A DNA stretch of 64,000 nucleotides, taken from the NCBI GenBank assembly GCA_030295235.1, contig AP026167.1:434001-498000 (forward strand), in the 5' to 3' direction. This stretch comes from Fistulifera solaris. Taxonomy: Eukaryota; Bacillariophyta; Bacillariophyceae; Naviculales; Stauroneidaceae. Numbering within the stretch: the stretch's first letter is position 1; the number at the start of each line of letters is the position of its first letter. The notes below the pieces were generated by a model. The model was not told where the DNA came from. It saw nothing but the letters and a program-made list of their open reading frames with translations, and made no database searches. Shown here one piece after another: positions 22,001 to 32,585 of the stretch. The translations under genes were made by a program, and so were the position numbers.

Positions 22001-22171
22001 GCGGGCATGTATCCCTACGGAGCGAGTCCTGAGCAGATGCATCGCGTAGCACAGAGACCGGAGAATGCTCCGGCCATTGACAATAGTTGGCAGGCCATGT
22101 GGAGAGCGATTGGCCTAGACAAATTGCTAGAGTTGCTTACCGAGTCTATTGAGGATGGCGGACGAGAATAA
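19047..22171 (+). CDS. Plastid-targeted HxxxD acyltransferase fused to a membrane region and a lipocalin domain
   Basis: Exons 19047..19460, 19537..21213, 21286..21558, 21640..22171; about 964 residues. A signal peptide (residues 1-18) ends SDA-FAPR, the diatom plastid motif. Residues about 75-460 form a condensation/alcohol-acyltransferase-like fold: YVMQTHPLLRAKIIG, the catalytic FNHAISDQSSVNRLVDQIL (HxxxD), TNLLTAAVTLTATDF and the late GIANIGVF strand. Three or four hydrophobic spans follow (about 470-640), then a C-terminal lipocalin with the GxW-type start FDLNKYQGLWYEQKFHDW and a HYFLFGRVDERDP strand. Frame change in exon 4 near 21715-21731 (one extra base would explain it). Intron 21214-21285 is 72 nt with no in-frame stop. 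Lipocalins occur in xanthophyll-cycle enzymes, so an acyl transfer onto a lipid or carotenoid in plastid membranes is plausible; this is inference. Confidence 0.78.
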
Positions 22172-22483
22172 AGTAATTTTACGAGTAGGGTAGCGTGATC
22201 GAACGTGTTTTCATCAAGCTACATAAGTTCGTTATTGCTGCATCTCGTCCGTATTGGCTTGTGTGACCCAACCTTAGGCAGGATGTTTGATTCTGAACTT
22301 GAACCTTATAGGTGCATGTATCGTCCGAACAACATGAAATAATAATAATACGGAGTAATAAAAATGAAACGTTCATCGCATCCGCATCAATCATTCTCTC
22401 TTTTGTTTCCTGTGCATGATTTCTAAAACCTGCTGTAGAACTAAACTAGAAGGAAACAAGTGAATGGTTCTCGGAAGGAAACT
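22172..22483. other. Intergenic with an AAT run and TACGGAGTA
   Basis: Small gap before TBCD. Holds a short (AAT)n run at about 22341-22350 followed directly by TACGGAGTA (22349-22357). No gene. Confidence 0.5.
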
Positions 22484-25400
22484 ATGGCAGCAGAAAGCGA
22501 TGAGGATAACAATAACAATCGACACAGCCAGCCTTTTCTGTTTGCCGAACAGGAGCAAGTCTTTGCAAATATTGAACTATTGCGATGCAGCCAAGACGAT
22601 TTGTCGGAAAAGGCACAAGAAACCCGCCTTATATTCGACAAATATCTTGAGTGTCCTACACTGCTGGACCCCTCCTTACCGAAACTAGTGGAATGCTTGA
22701 GTCGAGGGTATCTTCATCGTCCGCCCAACGAAGCAAACGGTGCCTCCATGTTATCCATCTTGTATTCGCTTTCTAAAGTAAGGGGGTGGAAACACGTCGT
22801 GCGCTTTTTACCCGCACATAGTGAACACATTCTTATCGTGTGGGAAGCCTTGCAAACGTCGTCGTCTTGGGAATCGATTTATATCCTGTGGCATTGGATG
22901 GCCGTATTAAGTCTCGTGCCGTTCGATGTACAAGTCATGGTGGCGGAAGAACAAACGTGGTTGTCCCAAATGTTCGACTCGGCCCGTCAACAGTGTCACG
23001 ATGCGGGCCCGACGCGCGAGGCTTCCGCAATTTGTGTGGCTGCGTGGTTGTCGCGTGCGGATGTCTTTGCGATGCAGTGGTCCGTGTACGAAGCCTATGT
23101 GCAGCAAACTATAACTCAATATTCAAGTAAAAGCCAGACGGATGTGTTATTTCCACTCTTGGGAGCTCTAAAAGTGCTTAACACAATGCTCAAAACCTGT
23201 CGCACCGATCGGGAACAGCTGGTGCAACACTTTTTGCCCTTTTGGGATCCATTGTGGAAAATTGGGGAAAAACAGAAAGATCTACTAGTGACACACCAAT
23301 TGATCAAGTGGTGGGCACGCATGGCGGCAGCGCATTTGCCGCCGCGGATTGCACCGTGGCGGTATCAACGGGGGAAGCGTCTCTTATTCGTATTGTCTGA
23401 AACTACCAGCGAGACTCTTAACGACGAAAGTATAGAAAAGGAAAGGGAAACATTATGGAAGGTTCCAGATTTAGTGGAAGATGTCATGGGTCGCATTCTT
23501 TTGCGTTGCGAAATTCTTCTACCGTTGTTCGGTGGTCGGCGGCCAAAGGAGTGGGTCGTCTCACGGAACGATTGCCGGCTCTTTGCGCAGATGATGTGGT
23601 GGACGCCTTGTTAGAGACAGTGGAAGAAGAATCAGATGATGATAAGGTTTGGCACGGAACTTGTTTGGCAGTAGCAGAATTGGCGCGTCGTGGGTTACTG
23701 TTGCCCCATCGACTCGAGGAAGTTGTACCATTTGTCATAAGGGCGATCCATTTTGATGCGAGTCCGCCGTCATCGTCATCCACAGCAACTTCTAGTGTAG
23801 GAGCTCATGTCCGCGATGCTGCTTGTTATACGTACTGGGCATTTGGAAGGGCCTTTCACCCAAGTGTATTACGACCTTTCTTACGGGAGCTCAATCACGC
23901 GGCTGTTGTCACGAGCTTGCTGGACCGTGAGGTCAATTGTCGGCGAGCCGCTAGTGCTGCATTTCAAGAAGTTGCGGGTCGTCAGAAAGGAAATGTGCCC
24001 CACGGGATCGACATTTTGACAACGGCGGATTTTTTTCTCTTTAGGGAATCGGACAAACTCGTATACAAAGATCGCCTGCTCTGTTGCAACTTACGTCGAA
24101 TACAGAAAACCCATCATCAACCATCTCTACCGAGAAAAGCTCTTCCACTGGGATATTTCCATCCGGACACTGGCAGCTAATACTCTTGGTCGAATTGTGC
24201 CACTGGATGCAAGCTATTTCTGCTCGATCATCTTGCCAGATCTACTGGAGAATTCCCTTGATATGAAAAATTTGCACGTGCGTCATGGTGCTGTGGTTGG
24301 AGTTGCGGAAATAACATTTGCTCTAGCGACAAACGGTAGACTCTCCCAAATCTCTAATAAACACATGACTGTGCTAAAACGCTTAGTTGCGAACATTGAA
24401 AAGAAAAGGCTGTATCGAGGACGCGGAGGAGAAATTATGCGGTCAGCTATTTGCCAGTTGGTGAAACGCATTTCACAGTCTCGAATCGACCTATCAGTGA
24501 AAGAGCAAGTTCAGTTGCTGGATTCTGTGGATGCCTGCATCCCTCACCCGTCCGAAAGTATTCAAAACGATGCCTGCCAAGCTCTCCATCAACTACTGAT
24601 GGCTTATTTCCCAGTTAGCGAACATGGGCCCTCCGACAGGCTACAGAATCGTGTGGTCGGCAAATTTACTGATACGTGTTCATCAAGCGAAAATCCAGCG
24701 GCTACCAGAGGCTATGCTCTTGCACTGGGTTATTTACCAGCGAAACTCGTCGCTCCCTCTGATGCTGTCTTAAGCTGTGTCATTTCTTGTCTTATTGAGT
24801 CTTCCAAGCACACGAGCCTTGTTGGAAGTGAAGGCGACGCCGAAACTCGAAGAAATGCTCTTTTCTCTCTTCGTCGGATCGCGACAAGGGCATTGACTGC
24901 TCGCGACACGTCAGAAACTTCATATCCTGTTGTCTTTATAAGCGTAGACTTGGTATTTCAAGTTTTGGATGCCCTTTATCTTGCTTTGAATGATTACAAA
25001 ACAGATCGCAGAGGCGATGTGGGTTCCTGGTGCCGCATGGCTGCGATCGACGGGATGGTCGAAATACTATTGCTTTCCGGCGATAACGCTGAGCTTGCCG
25101 GTCGTTTATCACATGGCCATGCTACAAGATTAGTTGCGGCCATTTTGAAGCAGCTTGGTGAAAAATTGGATGTTGTTCGTAAGTGCGCTGGTAACGGTTT
25201 AGCGAGAATTCTCTTGCATGAACCGCATATCACTGGAATTGACTTCAGAAGCGAACTTCAAAATGCTTTAGGGGTGGCAGGAACGCCTCCAAATTGGGCC
25301 GATTCCTCGCTGGCATTCGACCGTTTGAAGGATGTGATTTCACTACAAGACGTTCCTGACCTTTACGTCGATAACGTTCTTTTCGGACTTATAGTGAGTG

Positions 25401-26052
25401 TTGGCGGTCTTACCGAAGCCGTCAGCAAACACGCATTCTCTTCTCTTTACAATGGACAAGAGAAGGCGATGAAAGCCGACGATTAAAGCTGTGGGAGCTT
25501 ATAAACAACCTACTTGCACAAAATCGAGGCACGCGCCGCGTTATTCTCCCAGCTTTGAAATCAATGTCAAAACTTATCACACGCCAATGTTTTGATGACA
25601 TTGTGCAAAGACACGACACAGTATCAACTTTACAGGTTTTTATTGATTTAGAAGCACAAACCAGTAAAGATATGCAAACACTCTTTGCGTTGGTGGATGT
25701 ATCAGTGTCGCTCCTTCATTCTTCGCCTACTTTACATCAGCCTTCATTGCGGTTCCTGCTGCAAATGCTGATTCATCAATATCCGCGAATGAGATCATAT
25801 GCTGCAGATCAGTTATATGTCTTCCTCCTGGAACTGGAAGGGCAGCTGCCAGGTGGGAAAATCGCAACACGTAGTCTGGACATAGTGTCGAAAACATGTT
25901 GGGCAACGCAGGATGCTGCCGATTTGAAAGTTATCTTAACTGAACTGCGTACATTGCTTGACGTCCAAGGGAGCGCTGAAAGTATTTCAATTACAAGTCA
26001 TCCGTGTACCCCCGTAGCGACTTGGAGTGGCGAGCGCAATTCAGCGCTTTGA
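22484..26052 (+). CDS. TBCD: Tubulin-specific chaperone D (cofactor D), three frame breaks
   Basis: TBCD is a HEAT/ARM-repeat protein that takes beta-tubulin from prefoldin/CCT and forms the supercomplex that assembles alpha-beta tubulin dimers. Recognised by VRGWKHVVRFLPAH and the WHWMAVLSLVPFDVQVM segment near the start, by the family signature STVVRWSAAKGVGRLTERLP, VWHGTCLAVAELARRGLLLP, VRDAACYTYWAFGRAF, NCRRAASAAFQEVAGRQ and HGIDILTTADFF, and by the C-terminal helical repeats. The gene reads in three frames: changes at about 23495-23520, at the T7 run 24030-24036 (one T fewer restores ADFFSLGNR), and near 25465. No intron signals sit at these points. ATG at 22484. The 3' end overlaps the convergent gene by 62 bp (25991-26052). 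Beta-tubulin lies 1.8 kb further on. Confidence 0.9.
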
Positions 26053-27205
26053 AACCATGGTCGATCTTGTACGGCCATCCGATACAACGACGACCCAAGA
26101 CATTCTCTAAACGCTCCACAATATTCCCAATACCAGCTCCTATGGATGATAGAGTCACATTCTGACGCCTCGGATTGTAGTCACAATCCGTCATCCACAC
26201 TGTCTCGTCAGCACGACTTCGTAAAAAACAACAATGCGGGTGTTCCACTATTCCCAGTGAATTGCGAAGCGCTTTACGCATTGCTGGAAAAATAGTTACA
26301 TTCATAAATGTTTCCGCATGCAACGCTCGACCTTCGTCGTTTTCAAGAATCCAGCGAGCATGTTCATCAATCCGTTCAAAGCGCTCCGACGCCCAGACGC
26401 GAACCGCTTCGTATGGGCCATACACCATTCGATCACTCACAGGGTATCGACCAAAACCGGGCACGACAGCAGTGTCATCAGCTGTGTATTCATCCAAGTA
26501 AATGGGGGTCAAATAGACGACATCGTTACGCAGCATAGCCACTCTCTTGTACTGAATATTTCGTTTGCTTGCTTCGCGTTCCATCAAAAGCCAAGCAGAC
26601 TCAATGGAATTCCACATTCGAATTACATTCTCGATAGTTCTGTTGCTGTAAGTCCGTTCTTTCCAAGGAAAATATAGTAATCGATCTTGTGGATCTTTTA
26701 CTGTCGAAACCTTTTGAAGAAGATCCCCGCGTTTTTCTATAAATTCTTTCTCCACCTCTGCTTGATAATAAACTGTAGAAGCATATTCATCGAGAAGGTA
26801 AACGTCATCAGGATGAATACGACCGCCTTTTCCCGATCTTCCTGGCCTGTCAAGAGTTTGATTGTAGTAATGAACGTAGATATCACATGCCGGATTTGTT
26901 TGCAGCACGTTTTTGCGAACGGAGGGGAGCACCAGCGACGCGAAGGCACGTGGTAAACCGAAGAAAAGGATGGCACAGGGCGTCGTTTCCTCGACCTCCG
27001 CCAGTAACGATCCACCTTCTCTTCGGTCCATCGCCAGATCAGGTGACGCACCAGGTAATTGAATCACTAGGAATAACCCAACCAAGGCGTATGCTAAAGT
27101 CATCAGAACGAGGTTCGTCCGTGGGGACGGCGAACGAAGAGGAAAACTCATTCTTCTTTTCCGTCTTTGTGCTCGTCTTGGGTGTGGCTTCGACGAAACG
27201 GTCAT
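25991..27205 (-). CDS. Type II membrane protein, possible glycosyltransferase
   Basis: 404 residues, single exon, intact. A basic N-terminus (residues 1-30) precedes one signal-anchor helix (about 31-50, LVLMTLAYALVGLFLVIQL), then a lumenal domain. It contains CAILFFGLPRAFASLVLPSVRKNV and CDIYVHYYNQ, a pattern of strand, helix and strand seen at the start of several poorly described glycosyltransferase families, and VAMLRNDVVYLTPIYL, where an acidic residue next to a strand could bind a metal. Cysteines cluster in CCFLRSR and CDYNPRR. I cannot assign a named family with certainty. Its 3' end overlaps TBCD on the other strand. The ATG at 27205 is the first; an internal Met at residue 19 would also retain the anchor. 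Confidence 0.6.
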   Translation of the reverse strand: MTVSSKPHPRRAQRRKRRMSFPLRSPSPRTNLVLMTLAYALVGLFLVIQLPGASPDLAMDRREGGSLLAEVEETTPCAILFFGLPRAFASLVLPSVRKNVLQTNPACDIYVHYYNQTLDRPGRSGKGGRIHPDDVYLLDEYASTVYYQAEVEKEFIEKRGDLLQKVSTVKDPQDRLLYFPWKERTYSNRTIENVIRMWNSIESAWLLMEREASKRNIQYKRVAMLRNDVVYLTPIYLDEYTADDTAVVPGFGRYPVSDRMVYGPYEAVRVWASERFERIDEHARWILENDEGRALHAETFMNVTIFPAMRKALRNSLGIVEHPHCCFLRSRADETVWMTDCDYNPRRQNVTLSSIGAGIGNIVERLENVLGRRCIGWPYKIDHGFKALNCARHSKSLRGYTDDL

Positions 27206-27898
27206 TACAAAGCCATGCTTGTGGTTTAGAAGAAGAGGCGGATTTTAGATCGGAACAAAGAACATCAATTGTTGAGAAATAATGTGCAATAATGAGACGA
27301 AGAAGAAAGAAAAATATCATCTGTTATCTACTCCGTAAAAAAAATTGAAGCGGAGAGTAGCAATAATAATAAAACTGGCCGTTAAATAGACAGTAAATTT
27401 ATCGGTATCGGGACCGGTAGTGAGTAGTGAGTACTAGTAGGCAGTAATGAGGATAGAGGATACGTAGGTCCCCATTCCCCATAAGTAATGCGAAGTTGTA
27501 GAAAATGTCCCTGCCTGTCGCGCGCGCCGGCTCGCTTTGCTTGTAAAAATCACACCCGAATGCAAAGTGGTATCACATAGATTGTAAAGCAAATGACATT
27601 GTGTCCCGGACACCGCACGCAACCGGTACTGACGAGTCACTTGCTTCCTGTGCTAATGCTACGTAGTACGTAGTATCCTGGTACCAGGTATCAATTCGAA
27701 GACCACCATTGTTTTTTTTTGAACCGGCACTCGAAAGGACGCAACGACGGACGACGATTTGGATCTTCGCGCAGCTCTCGCGATACCTGGTGTAGTGGTC
27801 CTCCCACCCACGACAGCGCCCAACAGCACGCGCGTTCATCATCGTCAACACACATTTGTTTGCCAAAGCGTCTCTTCTCGCATAACAAATAAACAACC
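27206..27898. other. Divergent promoter region upstream of beta-tubulin
   Basis: No gene. Contains TACTCCGTA (27330-27338) and TACCAGGTA (27682-27690), plus a GT-rich ACCGGTAGTGAGTAGTGAG stretch around 27411-27430. As the promoter of a strongly expressed gene it is a good place to test the two motifs. Confidence 0.5.
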
Positions 27899-29631
27899 AT
27901 GAGAGAAATTGTTCACATTCAAGCAGGCCAATGCGGTAACCAAATCGGTGCCAAGTTCTGGCAGGTACGTTCAGTTTTCTTATCATTTACGATCGGGATA
28001 CCAACGCGGCCGCACCAATCCGATGCCGTCGTCCACGGAGACAGCCCTGGTAATGACGGTCCGGTTTTAGAGGGGAATGTCTTATTGGCTTCTCTTCCAA
28101 TAAGTAAAACTTCTGTTTGAACCTTTGCTGTTATACAGAAAACGTGTAGGACGGATTCCAGTTTTTCAATCCGCTCCTAATTGAATGACCATGGAGGTCG
28201 GAAGATCAATGAATTGGCTCTGCTGTGGGATTTTACTAGCATTTTCACAGTATTCACTTTAAACATGATGTGCTTTGCTTCAGAGATGCCCGAAATGACT
28301 TTGCCTTCTCTCAGGATCTTTTCAACTAACTATTAAATGTCGCCTCGTTTTGACAGGTCATGTCAGCAGAGCATGGAATCTCGGGAGACGGCTCTTATCA
28401 CGGAGATAACGAGAATCAACTGAAACGCATTGATGTTTACTTCCATGAAGGTATGGAGGGCCGCTACGTTCCCCGCGCTGTTCTTACGGATCTTGAACCT
28501 GGTACCATGGACGCGATTCGCGCCGGACCCTTCGGGCAGCTGTTCCGCCCCGATAACTTCGTGTTTGGACAGAGCGGTGCCGGTAATAACTGGGCCAAGG
28601 GACACTACACGGAGGGTGCTGAGCTAGTTGATGCCGTAATGGATGTCATCCGCAAGGAGAGCGAGAGCTGTGATACTCTGCAGGGTTTCCAGTTAACTCA
28701 CTCGATGGGTGGAGGAACCGGGTCTGGTATGGGTACTTTGTTGGTGTCAAAAGTCAAGGAAGAGTATCCCGACCGTATTTTGAGCACCTACAGTGTCGTG
28801 CCTTCTCCCAAAGTTTCGGACACTGTCGTTGAGCCCTACAACGCTACTCTTTCGATTCATCAGTTGGTGGAAAACGCGGATCAGTGCTTTGCTCTCGACA
28901 ACGAAGCCTTGTACGATATTTGCTTCCGCACCCTGAAGCTAGCGAACCCTAGTTACGGAGACTTGAACCATTTGATTGCTAACGCAATTGCAGGAACTAC
29001 CTGTTCTCTTCGTTTCCCTGGACAGCTCAACTGTGATCTTCGCAAGTTGGCTGTCAACATGGTTCCGTTCCCTCGCCTCCACTTCTTCTTGGTTGGTTTC
29101 GCTCCGCTCACTGCTGCCAGCTCGCAGAGTTTCCGTGTCTTGACAGTCCCCGAACTCACTCAGCAGGCATTTGACGCGAAGAACATGATGTGTGCCGCCG
29201 ATCCTCGTCATGGACGTTACTTGACTTGCGCCATGATGTTCCGAGGAAGCATGTCCAGTAAGGAAGTCGACGACCAGATGCTGCAGATGGTCACCAAGAA
29301 CTCTTCTTACTTTGTTGAGTGGATCCCGAACAACTTGAAGGCCTCTATTTGCGATATTCCGCCCAAGGGATTGGCGATGTCGAGTGTATTTATCGGTAAC
29401 TCCACCGCCATTCAAGAGGCATGGAAGCGTGTCGCTGATCAGTTCACAGTCATGTTCCGTCGTAAGGCTTTCCTCCACTGGTACACGGGTGAGGGTATGG
29501 ACGAGATGGAGTTCACCGAGGCGGAATCCAACTTGAACGATCTCGTCTCCGAGTACCAGCAATACCAAGACGCCACGGCCGAAGAAGAAGACATTTCGGG
29601 TGACTTTGAAGAGGGTGCTTATGCCGAGTAA
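27899..29631 (+). CDS. TUBB: Beta-tubulin, two exons
   Basis: Structural subunit of microtubules. Exon 1 is 27899..27964 (22 codons), intron 27965-28356 (392 nt, GTACGT...TGACAG), exon 2 is 28357..29631; 446 residues, the usual length. The start is MREI, the tetrapeptide read by the tubulin mRNA autoregulation machinery, followed by [17 protein letters not shown]. The GTP-binding loop [19 protein letters not shown]-like [29 protein letters not shown] and an acidic tail ([16 protein letters not shown]) are all present. The intron is some five times longer than any other in the window and sits right after codon 22. No frame problem in a gene under strong constraint. Confidence 0.98.
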
Positions 29632-30000
29632 ACTTTTGTCGCCCATGTTTTACCTGCTGAAAGTCTGTCTTTGTGTTGATCGGGGGAATTCGTAGTGTCT
29701 TAAAGTAACATATTATAATCCTGGACGGCATCGCTTTTTCTTCTCGCTTCATACCGATCATCGTTAATATTAGCGAACCGAACGCTGGGTTTAATAGATG
29801 CTGAGGTATTCTCAAACTAATTTGGTTGATTACGTAACGATTGGCGTTTACTACCTCGTGAACAAGATTCCCACAATACACTAGACCTAGTCCTGTGATT
29901 CATTACTTTTTCAACAAGTCGACTTTAATTGAAAGCAAATACGATCAAAAAGAAGGCATCATCGCATCATCCTAAAGAGGATATTATTATTTAACAAAGC
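29632..30000. other. Convergent intergenic gap after beta-tubulin
   Basis: 3' flanks only; nothing further seen. Confidence 0.5.
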
Positions 30001-30567
30001 TTACTGAGCAGCTGTGCGCTGTTCCAATTGACGCAAACGCATTTCTAGCTCCGCCTCCTTCAACTTGGCCTGCTGAAGTTCCGATCGCGCATCGCGAATT
30101 TCGGATTCTTGACGGTATTCGCGCATTCCCTCGCTGATGCTACCGATCGCATTAATACCCAAAGCCAATCCAAGCCCGGCGTTGGGATTGTATCCGTAAC
30201 CGTAACCGTATCCAGGAGAAACAATGACCGGAGATGGTTGAACGATGGTGGTTTGTCGTTCCACGACGCGGGTGGGGGCTCGGGAAGGTGCTTTCGCACG
30301 TCCTCCGGAACGACCACCACTGCGACCGGCAATCACTTGCGAAGATCCCGCAAAATCTCCATCCCAAGCAAACGCGGGGGCTGCCGCGACGATGTTACTC
30401 ATGAGATAAGCTGCCGCTACGACGGAAGTCATGGCTTTACGAGAGGCTTCGTCACTGCGGGCCGAGTGGAGGACGGTCGCTGGGCGCGCACTTTGAACAG
30501 GCGCAAAAGCGTGTACGGAGCTTAATGCGAACAAGGTAAAAACAGCGAAGGATCGAAGAAATGTCAT
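30001..30567 (-). CDS. Plastid protein with two-stage targeting, Gly/Tyr-rich, C-terminal coiled coil
   Basis: 188 residues, unknown function. The N-terminus is a signal peptide ending SSVHAFAPV, the diatom plastid-entry motif. A second hydrophobic stretch (VVAAAYLMSNIVAAAPAFA-W, about residues 53-71) ends in an AxA cleavage pattern like a thylakoid-lumen signal, so the mature part may be lumenal. The mature region has an RSGGRSGGRAKAPSRAPTR basic segment, a YGYGYGYN repeat, a short apolar stretch (LGLALGINAIGSI) and a C-terminal heptad-like helix rich in E, R, K and L. ATG at 30567 is the Met directly before the signal peptide. No homologue recognised. Confidence 0.7.
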   Translation of the reverse strand: MTFLRSFAVFTLFALSSVHAFAPVQSARPATVLHSARSDEASRKAMTSVVAAAYLMSNIVAAAPAFAWDGDFAGSSQVIAGRSGGRSGGRAKAPSRAPTRVVERQTTIVQPSPVIVSPGYGYGYGYNPNAGLGLALGINAIGSISEGMREYRQESEIRDARSELQQAKLKEAELEMRLRQLEQRTAAQ

Positions 30568-31235
30568 GATTAGTATAAAAAAGGTCGCAACGCAGATATT
30601 TGACGTTTGTTTGTCACGTTGTTCAAATTTGTTGTTTGTTGCATGAAGAGCAGCTGTCCACAAGAGGTGAGATGCAAATGGCAAAAAGTGCTGCAAACTG
30701 GTGACGTAAGGCACCGAGGGCTAATTTTATATAGATCACAAAGTGCTGTTTACTGTCGTACTGGCTAAACCACGTCAGCGTTAAAGAATGTCGACTATGG
30801 GATTGGTTCCTTTAGCGTGAATGATGATGATTCATCATTCACGCTCATGATTTAAAGCTTTATTCCCGTTTGTTCTGTTGGGTCCCAAAATTTGAGGAAA
30901 AGTGAAAGTGCAACCACGCGCCACGGACGCGAAGCTACTGTTTCGAAGGACGTTTTCTTCATAATCCAAACGATTTCCAGGTTCGATTGTGGCATCGGAG
31001 AACTTATTTCACAACATTATGCTTTGTGTTCGTTACGACATCCATGTCACACAGGCCGAAGCTACTTTATCGCCAAGACGCGCAAGTGTAAAAAAAAAAA
31101 CGAAACTCAACCGTCGCACCTCCCTTCGCAAAAGAAAAAAGTGTCGGGTCACTTAAAACACAAAACACAGAACACGAATGTTCCCAACACATAGGCTGCT
31201 CTTCTACTACCGGTTCAATTAGTGAAACTACCAGA
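30568..31235. other. Divergent intergenic region with a hairpin
   Basis: No gene supported. A perfect 14-bp inverted repeat lies at 30814-30845 (listed separately). Confidence 0.5.
30814..30845. repeat. 14-bp inverted repeat with 4-nt loop
   Basis: Arms AGCGTGAATGATGA (30814-30827) and TCATCATTCACGCT (30832-30845) are exactly complementary around TGAT. It lies about 250 bp upstream of the lumen-targeted protein gene and 390 bp upstream of the next plus-strand gene. Could be a symmetric protein-binding site or a chance hairpin. Confidence 0.8.
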
Positions 31236-32343
31236 ATGTCGGACAAGAAAGACAAAAGGAGAAACGGGGATTCTTCGGGGCGAAGAAAAGCGGTGATGCT
31301 TCCGTTCGAAAATCAAAATCCTTCAAGCGGATTCGCGGTCTTTTGAAAGGAAGCAAGAGCAAAAAAGACCTTAGAGAAGCAAGAAAAACAACGAGACGAA
31401 GGAGATACGGTGTATGATGTTGATGTCGAAGATCGTTCGATTATGACTCGTCAAACGGTGGAAGAGACGAAACCGTTCCTGTTGAAAATCGTTTTGCTTT
31501 TGATGGACCCGGTGACTCGCCGATTCGAGTTACTGCAGCTGGAATTTGATTCCCTCAATGCCACCGTGAATGACATTTTGGTGCAGATTCCTGTCTCGGT
31601 CACCGAAGAAGCTTTACGTGAACAAAAGTATGTGGCGATATGTGGACCCGACGCAAAGAGAAATCGCCCACCGAAATGCTGTCCAACTTTTGTGCAGGAA
31701 ATGGGGTCTTGGTGGCCATTCCGGAGGGATTGCAGTCCAGAGAATGTGTGCGACTAGCGACACCCATTCTTTCGGATACAAAAGTGACACAAATGGTAAG
31801 TAAATACTTTGGATCATTTCATTACTTGAGAATAGAAACTCAATTTCCTTTAGCTCAAAGCCAGTGGTATTAACGCCTCAGAGTGGAAGGACGATGTTAA
31901 AAGCAAGAGTGTGCCGGAAGTTCGACAGAACAAAAGTGCCCCGAAGAAAAAGGCCAGGGGGAAGCGGTACCGCTCTCACAGTCCTCGTGATCGCTCTTTT
32001 GGCGGCAGGATTGCAGGTATTCCATCTCTACATTTCGGCACCTATTCAGAGAGGCAACGTCGTTTCTCCCAATATATGGCTACGGGAATGTGGTTTGAAT
32101 TTCTTTTCATGCGATAAAGAATCTTATTTCCGTATCAAGGATGGCAAGGCAATCCGCACGAATGGCCGAAACGAGGTGATGTGGGTGATGGAGGGAGCTG
32201 CTTGCGCTTCGGGAGAGTGCCAAAATGGTATGCAAGTAAAGTCAGACGGAAGTATTTTGATTGGAGAAAAGCCAGTAACGCATGTCACTATGTATAAGGA
32301 CGCTGCGTTGTCTCCGTGGCCTTTGCCGAGGAACCGCTTGTGA
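31236..32343 (+). CDS. Unknown protein, basic N-terminus and C-terminal membrane segment, several frame breaks
   Basis: No family recognised. Pieces belong together because they form one open course: ATG 31236 (SDKKDKRRNGDSSGRRK), a Lys/Arg/Ser-rich stretch (FKRIRGLLKGSKSKKDL), DVEDRSIMTRQTVEETKPFLLKI... with a ubiquitin-like strand pattern, NDILVQIPVSVTEEAL, MLSNFCAGNGVLVAIPEG, then intron 31796-31853 (58 nt, GTAAGT...TTTAG), LKASGINASEWKDDVKS, a transmembrane helix (ALTVLVIALLAAGLQVF) and a C-terminal domain with four cysteines (ECGLNFFSCDKES, ACASGECQ). The frame changes twice near 31335-31372, near 31650 and at the G5 run 31957-31961. The layout resembles a large set of diatom proteins with a basic head and a single late helix. 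Gene reality likely, boundaries uncertain. Confidence 0.55.
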
Positions 32344-32585
32344 AGACTCGACATGCGAAAATCCTAGTGAACTAATCAATTTATGGTTTAAGTGTGGTTG
32401 TGGATGTTAATGTGGCCGACCCAATGTGCGTGCGCTCCTGATATCAACAACACTGCTTGCCTATTGGATTCGTGTGATTGAGTTAAATTTAAAAATAGAC
32501 TACGTACGTTTTGGAATTGTTCGTTTTGTAAACTAACATTGTGGAATTGTTTAGGGGCTTGCCGTTTCATCTTCGCTGCCTTTAC

